Shown in pieces: positions 37,178-48,898 of a stretch of DNA of 64,000 nt. Made by a program: the position numbers and the translations under genes. Position 1 is the stretch's first letter. Each line of letters opens with the position of its first letter. Source of the stretch: an uncultured Flavobacteriales bacterium (GTDB lineage: Bacteria; Bacteroidota; Bacteroidia; Flavobacteriales; BACL11); NCBI GenBank assembly GCA_949372805.1, contig CASIBH010000008.1:38766-102765 (forward strand), read 5' to 3'. The notes beneath the pieces are model-generated. The model had not been told where the DNA came from, made no database searches, and saw only the letters and a program-made list of their open reading frames with translations.

Positions 37178-40100
37178 TTAATATTCTTCATTTTCTAATT
37201 CATCTTCAAAAATCACTTCATAGTCTAAATTTAGGTCTAGGAATTCACTTATTTTGTCATCAACAACTGAATTTAAAATAAGCTCTTTCTCTAAAATTTT
37301 CTCCCTCTTTTTTTGCGCTAATAATTTAAGCTCTATTCCATTATGATTTTCAATAACACTCTCCAAAGTTGCTTTAGCTTGGAAAAAATCATTTTTCAAA
37401 ATATAAATGTCAGATAACAAAATAAAAGCTTTAGCAATAAAATAATCATTGGAATAATTCTCAGCTAATTCAAAAATCATCTTTTCAGCTAATTCTAAAT
37501 CATCATCCAAAAAAGTAAGATAAGAAAGCATATACTTAGCTTCAGCAGCCTCACTACCTAAATTAACATCTAAAACAATTTTGTAATTTACCCTTACTTT
37601 TAAATAATTTCCTCTAACAAATTCTTCTCTAGCAATTATTGTATTAGCTGTAGAGATTAGCCAATTATCATTTTTATCTAAATTCAATACCTTTTGAGCG
37701 TAAATAAAAGCACTCTGATTTTTTAAAAAATTAAAACCATACATTAGTCTTATAACAGCCTCTCGTCTTAAACTATTTGTGGAGGCAACGCTTTCTAAGG
37801 CTAAATAGAACAAGTTTGAAGAGGAATACTCTTTCAATCTATATTTATAGCGTGCAGAAAACACTAATGCGTCTTCTAAATATTCTTTTGAATTACTTTT
37901 AATAATATTTTCATAATATAAAAAGGCATTTGAAGAATCTAAAAGTCTTCTATAACTTTCTGCTAAAAAGTAATAAGCTTGATTTACAAAAACACCATTA
38001 TAATCAACATTAGAGTTTTGACTTTTAGAGAAATCATTTAAATACTTGAGAAAATTATCGCGAGCATAAACATATTCTCCTTCTGAAAACTTAATAAAAG
38101 CTGCATTATAAGATAATGAATCAATTTCTGATTTTTTAACATTAAAATTAGGAAGTGAATTTATGAGATTAACATATTGATCTACTTGAGCATTTGCAAC
38201 ATAAATTGACTGAATTCCAAGCAATGCCTGCTTAAAGTACTTTGTTTTAGAAAAATTTTCTATAACGAATGTGTAGTCATCTATTGCTAAATCTGTTTTG
38301 TTATTATTAAAATTAATAATGCCACGCCCTAGATGAGATTCTGCTCTAAGATTCAAATCTTTTGAGTTTAACAAAACACTATCGTAGTATGAAATAGCAA
38401 GCTTAAAATCATTATTATTTTTAAAATGATTTGCTAAATCAAATAATGCGTTATCATAATAAGGAGAATGAGGGAACTCTTGAACCAACCGTTTAAGCAT
38501 CCTTAATTTTTTAGATTTTTGGTTAATTAAAGATAAGCATAATGAACGGTTATATAACGCGTAATCTAAATCAAACAAATTTAATTTAACTGATTTTTCA
38601 TAATATTTTTGGGACAATAAAAATTCATTTTGCATATAAAAACCATCGGCAATTCTAAGAAGAGCATCGTTTTGCATAGTTGAATCTTTATTATCTTTAA
38701 TAAAACTTCTGAAAAGAGAATTTGCATCTTTAAATTCCTTAGTTTGAAAATAACAATATGCAAGATTATACTTAGCACTACTAATATAAGAAGATAACTT
38801 ATCGCTATAGCCTATTTTTTTGTAAATACTTTTTGCTTTTTCAAAATTGTCAAGCATATAATAAGCATCTGCCATCCAAAAATTAGATAAATAATAAATA
38901 TCTAAATTAATTTGAAACTGATTTGACTGCTTAAAATAGTCAATTGCATTTTTGTAATTTGAATTATTAAATTCATTTATAGCTAAAAAATATGATAACT
39001 CTTGCATTATTGTTTTCTGCTCATTGTTAAGACTTCCAAGAGCCTTCAAGCCATTATAAGCTTGCAAATAATTACTTGTCCCCCTAAGCACATTTGCCAT
39101 TAGAGTTTGAACAGTATCTATTTTCTGATTTGAATCAGATTCATTGATAAATTTTTTAAATATTTCTAAAGTATTGCTATAGGGAAGATCAAGCTCATAT
39201 GATAATTTAGCATAATTAAACATAGCATCATCCCTTAAATTAGAATTGACATTAAATTGTGATGATTTTTTAAAAGCATTTAATGAATATTTTTTATTAT
39301 TAATATTTAAATAAGATACTCCTAAATAATAAGAAGATATTTGATCTAATGTATCGTTTTGCCCAAGAGATTTCTCAAAAAACTTAACTGCATTAGCATG
39401 ATCTAAACTCTTGAAGTAAGAAAAAGCTAGCATGTAGTAATCTTGCTTTGCAAACGAATTATTATTTGAAAAGTAAAGATTAAAATATTTTATTGCACTC
39501 TCATAATTCTTTAAATGATAAAATGATTCAGCCAATAATCTATTAACCTCTGCAATTCTTGAAGGAACAATATTATCAACTTTAGACTCAAGAAATAAGA
39601 TTAATTTCTGATACTCTTTTTTTTGATAATATATCTGTGCAATATAATATGGTATTATATCAGAAAACTTTGTTTTCCCATCTAATTTAAGAAACCATTC
39701 TAAAGAAGAACTAAAATCTTTATTTTGATATGCTATGTGTGCGTAATAATAACGTGCAGCTGGAACACAAGAACTAGAACCGTTTAATAATTTTTTAAAA
39801 AATAATTTTGACTTAGATAAAGAATCTGATGCAAAATAAGAGTAAGCAAGGTTGAAAATTTGGGAGTCACTTAAACCACTGAGCTCATTAGAATAGTAAC
39901 TAATAGACTTTAAATATTTTTTATTTCTAAAATTAATTTCTGCAAGGGCAATATTAGCATTATGATTTAAAATAGATTCAGGAAAATCAAGAATCAGCTT
40001 TTCATATAAAAACTCTGCATCATTTAGAAATAATATTTTAGAGCATTCTGCATTATAAAAAAGAGCTTGATCAGTGTTAATCTTTTCAAAATATGATTGT

Positions 40101-40219
40101 GCTAATATGAATTGCTCATCATCAAATAATTCTAAACCTTTTTCAAAAAAAGAATTTTGAGAATATAACAACTGAAAGTTGAAAAAAAATAAAAGTAAAA
40201 TTATTCTTGACTTTATCAT
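37178..40219 (-). CDS. Large exported tetratricopeptide-repeat protein
   Basis: A 1013-residue protein with a signal peptide (MIKSRIILLLFFFNFQLLYS) and an almost unbroken array of helical TPR-like units, for example FEKGLELFDDEQFILAQSYF, AESFYHLKNYESAIKYFNLY and DALLRIADGFYMQNEFLLSQ. The end is very acidic (YEVIFEDELENEEY). No lipobox is evident, so it is predicted periplasmic or surface-associated, not a lipoprotein such as SprE/PorW. TPR arrays scaffold protein complexes. It is followed by the outer-membrane barrel gene five bases on. No enzymatic domain; the name of any complex would be a guess. Confidence 0.85.
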   Translation of the reverse strand: MIKSRIILLLFFFNFQLLYSQNSFFEKGLELFDDEQFILAQSYFEKINTDQALFYNAECSKILFLNDAEFLYEKLILDFPESILNHNANIALAEINFRNKKYLKSISYYSNELSGLSDSQIFNLAYSYFASDSLSKSKLFFKKLLNGSSSCVPAARYYYAHIAYQNKDFSSSLEWFLKLDGKTKFSDIIPYYIAQIYYQKKEYQKLILFLESKVDNIVPSRIAEVNRLLAESFYHLKNYESAIKYFNLYFSNNNSFAKQDYYMLAFSYFKSLDHANAVKFFEKSLGQNDTLDQISSYYLGVSYLNINNKKYSLNAFKKSSQFNVNSNLRDDAMFNYAKLSYELDLPYSNTLEIFKKFINESDSNQKIDTVQTLMANVLRGTSNYLQAYNGLKALGSLNNEQKTIMQELSYFLAINEFNNSNYKNAIDYFKQSNQFQINLDIYYLSNFWMADAYYMLDNFEKAKSIYKKIGYSDKLSSYISSAKYNLAYCYFQTKEFKDANSLFRSFIKDNKDSTMQNDALLRIADGFYMQNEFLLSQKYYEKSVKLNLFDLDYALYNRSLCLSLINQKSKKLRMLKRLVQEFPHSPYYDNALFDLANHFKNNNDFKLAISYYDSVLLNSKDLNLRAESHLGRGIINFNNNKTDLAIDDYTFVIENFSKTKYFKQALLGIQSIYVANAQVDQYVNLINSLPNFNVKKSEIDSLSYNAAFIKFSEGEYVYARDNFLKYLNDFSKSQNSNVDYNGVFVNQAYYFLAESYRRLLDSSNAFLYYENIIKSNSKEYLEDALVFSARYKYRLKEYSSSNLFYLALESVASTNSLRREAVIRLMYGFNFLKNQSAFIYAQKVLNLDKNDNWLISTANTIIAREEFVRGNYLKVRVNYKIVLDVNLGSEAAEAKYMLSYLTFLDDDLELAEKMIFELAENYSNDYFIAKAFILLSDIYILKNDFFQAKATLESVIENHNGIELKLLAQKKREKILEKELILNSVVDDKISEFLDLNLDYEVIFEDELENEEY

Positions 40220-40357
40220 TCTTTATTTATTATTAATAAAAGTAGATAATAAGCACAATAAACATAAGAGTATAATTTCAAGTTTTCAACATAACTTTTT
40301 AACAATTCTACTCAACTCTGGCACTAGTTTTTGTAATATATTTTTTAATTTGCAGAT

Positions 40358-40570
40358 ATGTTTTATGTTATAAAAGTAAAAGGAGCTAAACCTATCCCAG
40401 ATTTTGTTCAAATAAGGGACGAAGACTATACATTAAGAGCCTATTTTCGCCTTAGTCAAATCAAAAAAGGAATTGAAAAAAACAACCTTCTTGATTTTAA
40501 TGATGAACTAACAAATTTAATTAATCAAATTCCTTACGGAAAGATTCATAAATTTATACCCAAACAATGA
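40358..40570 (+). CDS. Small protein of unknown function upstream of ftsE
   Basis: A 70-residue protein that I cannot name. It begins MFYVIKVKGAKPIPDFVQIR, then EDYTLRAYFRLSQIKKGIEK and a helical C-terminus (DFNDELTNLINQIPYG). It has no signal peptide or membrane segment, is basic, and could be a small strand-helix fold. It ends four bases into the ftsE-like gene (ATGA), so it is likely a real translated gene. The start lies only five bases after a TTAATTTG sequence, so the mRNA may have almost no leader. Linkage to cell division or wall synthesis is only by position. Confidence 0.65.
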   Translation: MFYVIKVKGAKPIPDFVQIRDEDYTLRAYFRLSQIKKGIEKNNLLDFNDELTNLINQIPYGKIHKFIPKQ

Positions 40571-41250
40571 GTAATCAAATAATAAAATTAGAAGGCGTAA
40601 GTATTGATCATCTAGAACACAATGTCTTAGACAATATAAATCTATCTATTAAAAAAGGAGAATTTATATATCTAATTGGTGATACTGGCAGCGGAAAAAC
40701 TAGCCTTGTTAAATCACTTTATGCTGAAATAAAAGTTAGTGCAGGAAATATAAATATTATTGAGTATGATCTAAATTACATCACAAAAAAAGAAATTCCA
40801 ATGCTTAGAAGAAAAATTGGAATTGTATTTCAAGATTTTCAACTTCTTTCTGATAGGAATATTGCAAAAAATCTTGAATTTGTTTTAAAATCAACTGGCT
40901 GGAAAAACAAAAAAAATATTGATCTTAGAATAGATGAAGTTCTAAAAAAAGTTCAATTGATCGATGTAAAAGAAAAAATGCCTTATCAACTCTCAGGTGG
41001 AGAACAACAAAGAGCTGCAATTGCAAGAGCAATATTAAATAACCCTGAAATTATTCTGGCAGATGAACCAACAGGAAATCTTGACCCATACATATCTCAA
41101 AAAATAATTGATTTATTAAAAGAAATAAATATTACTGGAACTACTATTTTAATTGCTACACATGACTATGAAATTATTAAAAATAATAAATCTAGAATAA
41201 TAAAATGTAACAATAAAAATCTTCAGGAAATTAGCATCGAAGAATTATAA
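40567..41250 (+). CDS. ftsE: FtsE-like cell-division ABC ATPase
   Basis: A 227-residue ABC ATPase. Walker A is [15 protein letters not shown]; the Q-loop is IVFQDFQLL; the signature is [15 protein letters not shown]; Walker B is [13 protein letters not shown]; and the H-loop His is in ATHDYEI. The short size and FQLLSDRN resemble FtsE, which with the permease FtsX controls peptidoglycan hydrolases at the septum. No ftsX is adjacent; in Bacteroidota the two can be apart. It overlaps the small upstream gene by four bases and murB by one (TAATG). A lipoprotein-type exporter ATPase (LolD) is an alternative. Confidence 0.82.
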   Translation: MSNQIIKLEGVSIDHLEHNVLDNINLSIKKGEFIYLIGDTGSGKTSLVKSLYAEIKVSAGNINIIEYDLNYITKKEIPMLRRKIGIVFQDFQLLSDRNIAKNLEFVLKSTGWKNKKNIDLRIDEVLKKVQLIDVKEKMPYQLSGGEQQRAAIARAILNNPEIILADEPTGNLDPYISQKIIDLLKEINITGTTILIATHDYEIIKNNKSRIIKCNNKNLQEISIEEL

Positions 41251-42263
41251 TGGAACTACAAAAGAATTTTGATTTAAAGAATCTCAACTCGTTTAACATA
41301 TCTGTCAAAACAAAATATTTTTATAAGTTCTCATCAATTAACGAGTTACAAAATATTTTAGAATATAATAAGACTCTAAAAGAAAAAACTATAATTCTTG
41401 GAGGAGGGTCAAACATTCTTTTTACCAAAGATTTCGATGGACTAATTATCAAAAATGAAATTAAGGGGATTACTATTAAAAGCGAATCAAAAAAACATGT
41501 TACTATAGAAGTTGGAGCTGGAGAAAACTGGCATGATTTCGTAAAATGGAGCGTTACTAATAATCTTTCTGGAATAGAGAATCTTGCTCTTATTCCTGGC
41601 TCTGTTGGGGCAACACCAATTCAAAACATTGGGGCATACGGAATGGAGGTTAAAAACACCATTACAAAGGTTTACTATTTTGATATTGTAACACAAAGAG
41701 AGAAAATTTTAGCAAATAAAAAATGTAATTTTAAATATCGTGATTCAATTTTTAAAAATAAATTCAAAAATAAATTTATTATTACCAAAGTTGTTTTTTG
41801 CTTAAATAAAGAGCATGCAAACAATTCAAATTACGGAGCCATTAATGAGGAGTTGAATAAATTAAAAATGGAACCTAGCCTAAAATCAATTTTTCAAGCA
41901 GTGATTAGCATCAGGAATCAAAAACTACCAGATCCAAAGAAACTTGGCAACAGCGGAAGTTTCTTCAAAAACCCTATTATAAAAAATCAAAAATTTGTGA
42001 TATTAAAAAAAATACATCCTAATATTGTTGGCTACCCTATGCCAAGTGGTGACATAAAAGTTGCTGCAGGATGGCTAATAGAACAAGCAGGATGGAAAGG
42101 GCACACTGAAGGTTCAGCAGGAGTTCATAAAAACCAAGCTCTTGTTCTAGTAAATTATGGAGAAGCAACTGGGGAAAATATATTAGATTTATCCATTAAA
42201 ATTAAAAATTCTATCAAAGAAAAATTTGATATTGAAATAACTCCCGAGGTTAATATTATTTAG
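41250..42263 (+). CDS. murB: UDP-N-acetylenolpyruvoylglucosamine reductase
   Basis: A 337-residue FAD enzyme that reduces UDP-GlcNAc-enolpyruvate to UDP-MurNAc in peptidoglycan synthesis. FAD-binding motifs are ILGGGSNILFT and ALIPGSVGATPIQNIGAYG; the catalytic Ser proton donor is in GNSGSFFKNP and the C-terminal Glu in DIEITPEVNII. The length and the extra central region fit type I MurB (E. coli type). The start codon shares one base with the ftsE-like stop, linking wall synthesis with division. It ends directly before the RecD-like ATG. Confidence 0.95.
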   Translation: MELQKNFDLKNLNSFNISVKTKYFYKFSSINELQNILEYNKTLKEKTIILGGGSNILFTKDFDGLIIKNEIKGITIKSESKKHVTIEVGAGENWHDFVKWSVTNNLSGIENLALIPGSVGATPIQNIGAYGMEVKNTITKVYYFDIVTQREKILANKKCNFKYRDSIFKNKFKNKFIITKVVFCLNKEHANNSNYGAINEELNKLKMEPSLKSIFQAVISIRNQKLPDPKKLGNSGSFFKNPIIKNQKFVILKKIHPNIVGYPMPSGDIKVAAGWLIEQAGWKGHTEGSAGVHKNQALVLVNYGEATGENILDLSIKIKNSIKEKFDIEITPEVNII

Positions 42264-43670
42264 ATGACTAAAGAATCAACTCTACTTAAAAAACTTCAAC
42301 TTAATTTCCCTCACAAACCCACCTCTGAACAATCTAAAATATTTTTAGACTTAGATGAATTTATTCTAACTCTTGGAAATAAAAATATATTTGTTTTAAA
42401 AGGGTATGCTGGAACTGGAAAAACAACATTAATTTCTTCTTTAGTAAAATCACTTCCAAGTATTGGTAAAAGATCTGTTCTTCTAGCCCCAACTGGAAGG
42501 GCAGCTAAGGTTCTATCAAAATATTCAAATAAAAAAGCATCTACTATACACAAAAAAATATATTGGATAAAAACAAATAAGAGCGGGAATACATTTATTA
42601 CTCTAAAAGAAAACAATCATACAAATACAATCTTTATTGTTGATGAAGCCTCAATGATTCCTGAAGACACAGACAATAGCCTTGGAAATAGATCTTTATT
42701 AAAAGATTTAATTGAATACATATATGTTGGTATGGACTGTAAGCTAATACTAATTGGAGATACAGCACAATTACCACCAATACATTTAGATATAAGCCCT
42801 GCTCTGGATGAAGAAAAATTAGAACTCAATTATAATAAACATATTATATGTCGTGAATTAAAAAATGTAGTTAGACAAAATAAAGATTCATTAATTCTTG
42901 ATAATGCTACTCAAATTAGAAATTTAATTCTAAATAAATCTTATGTATTTCCAAAATTTATTACTAATAATGAAGTGATTAGAATTAATACAGGAGAAGA
43001 TTTACAAGATCATATAGAAAGCGCATACAATCAGTCTGGTGTTGAGAACACTACAGTAATTTGCAGATCAAACAAAAGAGCAAACCAATATAATGCGAGA
43101 ATTAGAAGTGAAATTAGATGGCAAGAAGATACTATATCATCAGGGGATATAATAATGATTGTTAGAAATAATTATTTCTGGCTTAAAGAAGAAAGTGAGG
43201 CTGGTTTTTTAGCAAACGGAGATATTGTTGAAGTAACTAGAATTAATGAAATTATTGATCGATATGGATTTAAATTTGCAAAAGCAAGCATAAAACTTCT
43301 TGACTATCCAAAAGAACCAGAGCTTGAAACCATTCTATTAATTAATACATTAGATTCTGAGACTGCTTCATTAACGTATAATGAATACCAAAAACTTTAT
43401 AAAGAGGTTAGTCTAGACTATAAGGGCGAAAAAAAAATAAATCAAAAAATTAAAGAGAATAAATATTTTAATGCGCTACAAATAAAATTTGCATATTCAA
43501 TAACATGTCATAAATCTCAAGGGGGACAATGGGACCAAGTATTTATAGACTTAGGTTATTTTACCAAAGAAATGCTTGATAAAAACTATCTAAGATGGCT
43601 TTATACAGCATGCACAAGAGCTACAAAAAAACTTTATTTAATTAATTTTAATGATAATTTCTTTAAATAA
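42264..43670 (+). CDS. RecD-like superfamily 1 DNA helicase
   Basis: A 468-residue AAA/UvrD-type helicase. Walker A is LKGYAGTGKTTLISSLV near residue 44-60; motif Ia LLAPTGRAAKVLSK; Walker B IFIVDEASMI; motif III LIGDTAQLPPI; and the C-terminal UvrD_C_2-like FAYSITCHKSQGGQWDQVFI with YTACTRATKKLYLINF. Without RecB/RecC partner genes nearby it is likely a stand-alone RecD2-like or Dda-like 5'-3' helicase, though smaller than RecD2 and lacking its N-terminal extension. It starts immediately after the murB stop. Repair or replication role is inferred from the fold. Confidence 0.88.
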   Translation: MTKESTLLKKLQLNFPHKPTSEQSKIFLDLDEFILTLGNKNIFVLKGYAGTGKTTLISSLVKSLPSIGKRSVLLAPTGRAAKVLSKYSNKKASTIHKKIYWIKTNKSGNTFITLKENNHTNTIFIVDEASMIPEDTDNSLGNRSLLKDLIEYIYVGMDCKLILIGDTAQLPPIHLDISPALDEEKLELNYNKHIICRELKNVVRQNKDSLILDNATQIRNLILNKSYVFPKFITNNEVIRINTGEDLQDHIESAYNQSGVENTTVICRSNKRANQYNARIRSEIRWQEDTISSGDIIMIVRNNYFWLKEESEAGFLANGDIVEVTRINEIIDRYGFKFAKASIKLLDYPKEPELETILLINTLDSETASLTYNEYQKLYKEVSLDYKGEKKINQKIKENKYFNALQIKFAYSITCHKSQGGQWDQVFIDLGYFTKEMLDKNYLRWLYTACTRATKKLYLINFNDNFFK

Positions 43671-43677
43671 AATTAAT

Positions 43678-45906
43678 CTACAAATTATCAATAATTTCAT
43701 TAAACGTTTTACTTGGGCGCATTAAAGAAAAGACAATATCTGTACTTGGGTTGTAATAACCCTTAATATCATTAGATACTCCTTGACTATTATTTAATTC
43801 ATCTAAAATCTGCTTTTCATTATCTTTCATTTTTACAGCAACATTATTAAAAATATATTTAAAATCAAGGTCTTTTTCTTGAGCTGCTAGCTCATCCGCC
43901 CAATACATAGCTAAATAAAAATGTGACCCTCTATTATCTAATTCTCCGACTTTTCTTTTAGGAGACTTCCCTCTTTTTAACAAATTCTCTATTGCAATAT
44001 CTAAAGTGCTAGCTAAAATTTTTGCTTTTAGATTATTGTTAACTTCTGCTAGGTGCTCTAAAGAAACAACAATAGCCATAAATTCACCTAATGAATCCCA
44101 TCTTAGATGTCCTTCACTAATAAATTGCTGAATATGCTTTGGTGCAGACCCTCCTGCGCCTGTTTCAAATAGTCCTCCTCCGTTCATAAGAGGGACAATA
44201 GATAACATTTTAGCAGAAGTTCCTAATTCTAAAATTGGAAATAGATCAGTTAGATAATCTCTTAGTACGTTACCAGTTACTGAAATAGTATTCTCTCCAT
44301 TACGCACCCTATCTAAGGTAAATAAAGTTGCTTCATAAGGAGATAAAATTTGGATATCCAAATCTTTCGTTTCATGACCCTTAAGATACTTATTCACCTT
44401 TTTTATTATCTGGAAGTCATGTGCTCGATTTTCATTTAACCAAAAAATAGCTGGCCAATTTGTAGCTTTGGCTCGATTTACTGCTAATTTAACCCAATCT
44501 TGAATTGGAAGATCTTTTGTTTGACACATTCTCCAAATATCACCTTCTTCAACAGAATGTTGAATTAAAATATTTTCATTTGAATCAATAACTTTAACCA
44601 ATCCTTCACATTGAATTTCAAATGTTTTATCGTGAGAACCATACTCTTCAGCCTTTTGAGCCATTAGCCCAACATTTGGAACAGTACCCATTGTAGTAGG
44701 ATCAAATGCACCATATTTTTTGCAAAAATCAATTGTAGCAGAATATACACTTGCGTAAGAACTATCAGGAATAATTGCTTTTGTATCTTCAGTTTTATTA
44801 TCTCTGTTCCACATTTGACCAGAAGTCCTAATCATTGCAGGTAATGACGCATCAATAATCACATCAGAGGGAACATGTAAATTTGTAATTCCTTTTTCAG
44901 AGTTAACCATAGCAAGATTGGCATTATCTTTAAAAGCTTTATTAATATCAGATTGGATTTCAGATTTTTTATCGTTTGGTAAAGAATTAATTTTTTCAAC
45001 TAAATCTCCAAAACCATTTTTAAAATCTACTCCCATTTCAGATAAAATATCTTTATGCTTTAAAACTAAATCAGAAAAAAAGATTGACACTACATGACCA
45101 AAAATAATAGGATCTGAAACCTTCATCATTGTTGCCTTCATATGTAACGAAAGTAAAATACCTGTATCTTTTGCCTCTTTAATTTCTTTTTCTAAAAATG
45201 AAATTAATTTTTTCTTACTCATTATAGAAGCATCAATAATCTCTTTTTCAAGTAAGTGAATATTATCCCGTAGATTAGTCACTTTGCCATCATTTGCAAA
45301 ATGTTGAATTTTAACATTAGTAGAATGATCAATACACACAGATTTTTCATTATGATGAAAATCTCCACTCGTCATAGTTGCTACATGTGTTTTTGAGCTT
45401 GAATCCCACTCACCCATTAAATGAGGATTTACTTTTGCATAATTTTTAACTGCCTGAGGAGCTCTTCTATCAGAATTACCTTCTCTTAGAACGGGATTAA
45501 CAGCAGAACCTTTTATTTTATTGTATCTTGAATGTATTTCTCTTTCTTGATCATTAGAAGGAGTATCACAATACGAAGGAACCTTAAAACCTTGAGCTTG
45601 AAGCTCAGAAATAGTTGCAATTAGTTGTGGAACAGAGGCAGATATGTTTGGAAGCTTTATAACATTTGCTTCTGGCAGCTTAACAATTTCACCTAATTCT
45701 GCAAGAGCATCATTTACAATTTGATCTTTTTCTAAAAACTCTGGAAATGCTCCTAATACCCTTGATGCCAATGAAATATCTTTTGATTCAATCTTAACAT
45801 TAGCTTTTAAAACAAAGGCATTTATAATTGGAAGTAGTGAAAAGGTTGCCAACATTGGCGCCTCATCAGTTTTAGTGTAAATTATTTTTGATACTTTTTC
45901 ACTCAT
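43678..45906 (-). CDS. icd: Monomeric NADP+-dependent isocitrate dehydrogenase
   Basis: A large single-chain enzyme that oxidises isocitrate to 2-oxoglutarate in the TCA cycle. From the ATG at 45906 ([20 protein letters not shown]) it is 742 residues, the standard size of the monomeric (IDH-II) type; the track start at 45987 adds 27 unrelated residues through the intergenic gap. Typical stretches are [39 protein letters not shown] and [19 protein letters not shown]. It is last in dnaX-M16-icd, 25 bases after the peptidase gene. It is unrelated in fold length to the small homodimeric IDH. Confidence 0.95.
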   Translation of the reverse strand: MSEKVSKIIYTKTDEAPMLATFSLLPIINAFVLKANVKIESKDISLASRVLGAFPEFLEKDQIVNDALAELGEIVKLPEANVIKLPNISASVPQLIATISELQAQGFKVPSYCDTPSNDQEREIHSRYNKIKGSAVNPVLREGNSDRRAPQAVKNYAKVNPHLMGEWDSSSKTHVATMTSGDFHHNEKSVCIDHSTNVKIQHFANDGKVTNLRDNIHLLEKEIIDASIMSKKKLISFLEKEIKEAKDTGILLSLHMKATMMKVSDPIIFGHVVSIFFSDLVLKHKDILSEMGVDFKNGFGDLVEKINSLPNDKKSEIQSDINKAFKDNANLAMVNSEKGITNLHVPSDVIIDASLPAMIRTSGQMWNRDNKTEDTKAIIPDSSYASVYSATIDFCKKYGAFDPTTMGTVPNVGLMAQKAEEYGSHDKTFEIQCEGLVKVIDSNENILIQHSVEEGDIWRMCQTKDLPIQDWVKLAVNRAKATNWPAIFWLNENRAHDFQIIKKVNKYLKGHETKDLDIQILSPYEATLFTLDRVRNGENTISVTGNVLRDYLTDLFPILELGTSAKMLSIVPLMNGGGLFETGAGGSAPKHIQQFISEGHLRWDSLGEFMAIVVSLEHLAEVNNNLKAKILASTLDIAIENLLKRGKSPKRKVGELDNRGSHFYLAMYWADELAAQEKDLDFKYIFNNVAVKMKDNEKQILDELNNSQGVSNDIKGYYNPSTDIVFSLMRPSKTFNEIIDNL

Positions 45907-45931
45907 CATTTTTAATATTTTTTCTTTAAAA

Positions 45932-48883
45932 TTAATATCCAAAAATATCTTCAAGCTTAAGAATAGTAACTTCTCCATATTTCTCAAGCAATTTTAGATC
46001 AATTTCATTGGAACTTCCTAAAACCATGTATGTATAATTATCATTTTTAACATGAGTATCATGAAAATTTGTAAGATCTTCCATAGTAAAATCAACTACA
46101 TCATTAAACAAATCAATTCGTTTATCGTAATTAACACCCATTTTATTAAAAGTTTCATAATAATCTAAAACCTTATTTTTAGTTATTCTCTCAGTTCTTA
46201 TTTTTTGTAATATACCCTCTCTAGCTGTTTCCATATTAGAGTTGGCTTGAGGCATTTCTTCCAAAAGAGCTTGCATCCCTTGCATTGCCTCACCAAGCTT
46301 GTCAGCCTGAGTCCCAACATAAGAAAATCCGTAATGAGAATCACTTGATTTTTTTGGAATTGTAAAAGTACTGTAGACAGAATATGCTAAAGCTTTTGAC
46401 TCTCTCATATCTTGAAATACTATTGAGCTCATACCACCTCCAAAATATTCATTATGAAACTTAATTATTGAATACTCATCATTGTTTAACTTCTCTCCCT
46501 TAGTAAACATTATAACTTCAGCTTGCTTCATATCATAATCAATAACATAAACTTTACTTGAATCCATTTCTTTTTCTACGTTAAGATCTTTTTGTATAAT
46601 TTCAATTAACTCCGTAGTATTATGAACCTCAAGCATTAGCTTCTTAACATCAGAAATATTATCAGGACCATAATACAACACCTTGTGCTTAAATTTAGTT
46701 AAACTATGTATAATGTTAAGAAGATCTGCTGAAGTAATCAACTCTAGTTCTTTATCATTAATAGTATTAGTAAAAGATGAATTATTTCCATATTTCGCGT
46801 AACTACTCATGGCGCTAAATAAAATAATCTGTCTATTTAATTTAGCATCTTCCTTCTGTTTTTGATAAGCAGTTTTTAGACTAATTAAAGCTTCTTCATC
46901 AGCAATAGAATTAGCTAAAATATCTTCTAACAAATTAATAGATTTTTCAAAATTATTTGACAAACCAGTTAAGGTAATTTTAGTTTCTTTAGAGGTTGTA
47001 TTAACTGATAAATTACAACCTAGCTTATAAAAATCTTCTGCTTTCTGACTAGCAGATAAATTTTTCGTTCCTAAATATTGAAGATAATCAGTTGCTAATT
47101 TTAATTTTTTGTCACTATTAGTTCCTATTGCAATTACATAACTAATTTGAAATCTTTCGTTTTCATTATTTCTCTTATATAAAATAGGTAATGAATTCAT
47201 TTCATCAATTTCTAAATCTTTTGAAAAATCAATAAATTTTGGCTCAATCATTTTTACATCCTGAGAGAGAATATTTCTAGACATAAGATTAAGTGTAGAG
47301 CTTAAAAATTCAGACTTAGCATCTCTATTTACTGAAACTGGTGTAATCTTAGGTTTAACAACATTCACAGCATTTGGATCATCTCCTAATCTCTTATAAA
47401 CTACGACATAATTATCATTATATTTTTCATTTACAAAGCTTATTAAATTTTCCTTTGTAATCTTTGCAAGTTCATTTAACTCATTTTGATGTTGTTCCCA
47501 ACTCATATTTAATATAAAGGCATCAACAAACTCTTCAGCTCTTCCATTATTTGATTCATATTTTTTGATTTGATCAAGCTTAAGGTCAGAGATAATAGCC
47601 TCTAGAATCCAGTCAGAAAAATTACCTTTTTTTATTTCATTAATTTGGGAAAGTAAAAGATCTTTTACATCTTCAAGCTTTTGATCATTAAGAGAAGTAC
47701 CATAAAAAGCATGCAAAGAATAATCATTTAAAATATATGGAAAACAACCTCCTCCACTAAGCTTTTGAGCTTGATTTAAATTTATATCTATTAGACCAGC
47801 CGAAGTATTACTCAAAAGCATATCCACCATTGTTATCATATTTGCATCTGAAGAGCTAGCTCCATCAAATCTAAAACCTAAATAAACACGTTCTGCCTCT
47901 GGACCAAAAACTTCTGTAGTTTTTGGGGAGGTAATTGGCTCTTCTTTTATAACTTCAAAAACAGGATCTTGCTTTCTTTCAAAATTTCCAAAATATTTAT
48001 TCACCATATTAATGACGTCATCGTAATCAAAATCTCCAGATAAACATAGTGCCATATTATTGGGCACATAATATTTGTTAAAATATTTTCTAATTTCTTT
48101 TAGTGACGGGTTCTTCAAGTGGTCAATCGTTCCAATAGTAGTTTGGGTTCCATATTGATGTGTTGGAAAAAGTGAGGACATTAATGCTTCAAACATTTTA
48201 GAACCATCATTATCTAAAGATTTATTTTTCTCTTCATAAACTGCCTCTAACTCAGTGTGGAATAATCTAAAAACAGGCATTCTAAATCTTTCTGATTCAA
48301 TTTTCAACCATTTTTCTATTTGATTAGAAGGGATATCATTAATATAAACTGTTCTTTCATTTGAAGTATAGGCATTGGTTCCTTTAGCTCCTATTCCGCT
48401 TAACATTTTATCATATTCATTAGCTATACACAATTTTGCTGCCTCACCGGAAGTAGAATCTATTAAAGACCAAATTCTTTCACGATTTACTATATCTTCC
48501 ATTGAAATTTCTCTATACTCTTCATAAAGGCCCTCTATTTGATCAAGTAAAACCTTTTCTTTTTCATAATCAAGCGAACCATACTTATCTGTTCCTTTGA
48601 ATAGCATGTGCTCTAAATAATGAGCTAAACCTGTTGCATCTGAAGGATCATTTTTACTTCCTGCTCTTACTGCAATATTTGTTTGAATTCTAGGGGCATC
48701 ATCATAATATGACAAGTATACCTTTAATCCATTATCTAAAGTATATACTCTAGCATTTAAAGGATCATTATCAACATATTCATAGTTATTCTCAATCATT
48801 TTATTTTGTTTTTTTGCATTTAAAGTTAAAAGTATAGCAGCAATTATTATAAGTACTACAGTTAAAATTGTTTTATTGTTCAT
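45932..48883 (-). CDS. M16 family zinc metallopeptidase (insulinase-like), membrane-anchored
   Basis: A 983-residue pitrilysin-type metalloprotease. The inverted zinc motif HxxEH is in [18 protein letters not shown] near residue 89, and the third ligand Glu in [12 protein letters not shown]. Four homologous M16 domains are expected at this length; the C-terminal half ([36 protein letters not shown]) is catalytically inactive, as usual. The N-terminus has one hydrophobic segment ([17 protein letters not shown]), so it is exported and probably anchored facing the periplasm. It lies 15 bases after dnaX and 25 before icd. Substrates are not known. Confidence 0.93.
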   Translation of the reverse strand: MNNKTILTVVLIIIAAILLTLNAKKQNKMIENNYEYVDNDPLNARVYTLDNGLKVYLSYYDDAPRIQTNIAVRAGSKNDPSDATGLAHYLEHMLFKGTDKYGSLDYEKEKVLLDQIEGLYEEYREISMEDIVNRERIWSLIDSTSGEAAKLCIANEYDKMLSGIGAKGTNAYTSNERTVYINDIPSNQIEKWLKIESERFRMPVFRLFHTELEAVYEEKNKSLDNDGSKMFEALMSSLFPTHQYGTQTTIGTIDHLKNPSLKEIRKYFNKYYVPNNMALCLSGDFDYDDVINMVNKYFGNFERKQDPVFEVIKEEPITSPKTTEVFGPEAERVYLGFRFDGASSSDANMITMVDMLLSNTSAGLIDINLNQAQKLSGGGCFPYILNDYSLHAFYGTSLNDQKLEDVKDLLLSQINEIKKGNFSDWILEAIISDLKLDQIKKYESNNGRAEEFVDAFILNMSWEQHQNELNELAKITKENLISFVNEKYNDNYVVVYKRLGDDPNAVNVVKPKITPVSVNRDAKSEFLSSTLNLMSRNILSQDVKMIEPKFIDFSKDLEIDEMNSLPILYKRNNENERFQISYVIAIGTNSDKKLKLATDYLQYLGTKNLSASQKAEDFYKLGCNLSVNTTSKETKITLTGLSNNFEKSINLLEDILANSIADEEALISLKTAYQKQKEDAKLNRQIILFSAMSSYAKYGNNSSFTNTINDKELELITSADLLNIIHSLTKFKHKVLYYGPDNISDVKKLMLEVHNTTELIEIIQKDLNVEKEMDSSKVYVIDYDMKQAEVIMFTKGEKLNNDEYSIIKFHNEYFGGGMSSIVFQDMRESKALAYSVYSTFTIPKKSSDSHYGFSYVGTQADKLGEAMQGMQALLEEMPQANSNMETAREGILQKIRTERITKNKVLDYYETFNKMGVNYDKRIDLFNDVVDFTMEDLTNFHDTHVKNDNYTYMVLGSSNEIDLKLLEKYGEVTILKLEDIFGY

Positions 48884-48898
48884 TTGATTATATTAAGA

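Noticed and set aside
40220-40357. RNA gene in the divergent space before the small ORF
   Set aside because: Only AT-rich sequence is visible, without tRNA or structured RNA features.
45907-45987. Long start of icd in the ORF track
   Set aside because: It runs through the intergenic gap and into the end of the M16 gene; the typical monomeric IDH N-terminus begins at 45906.
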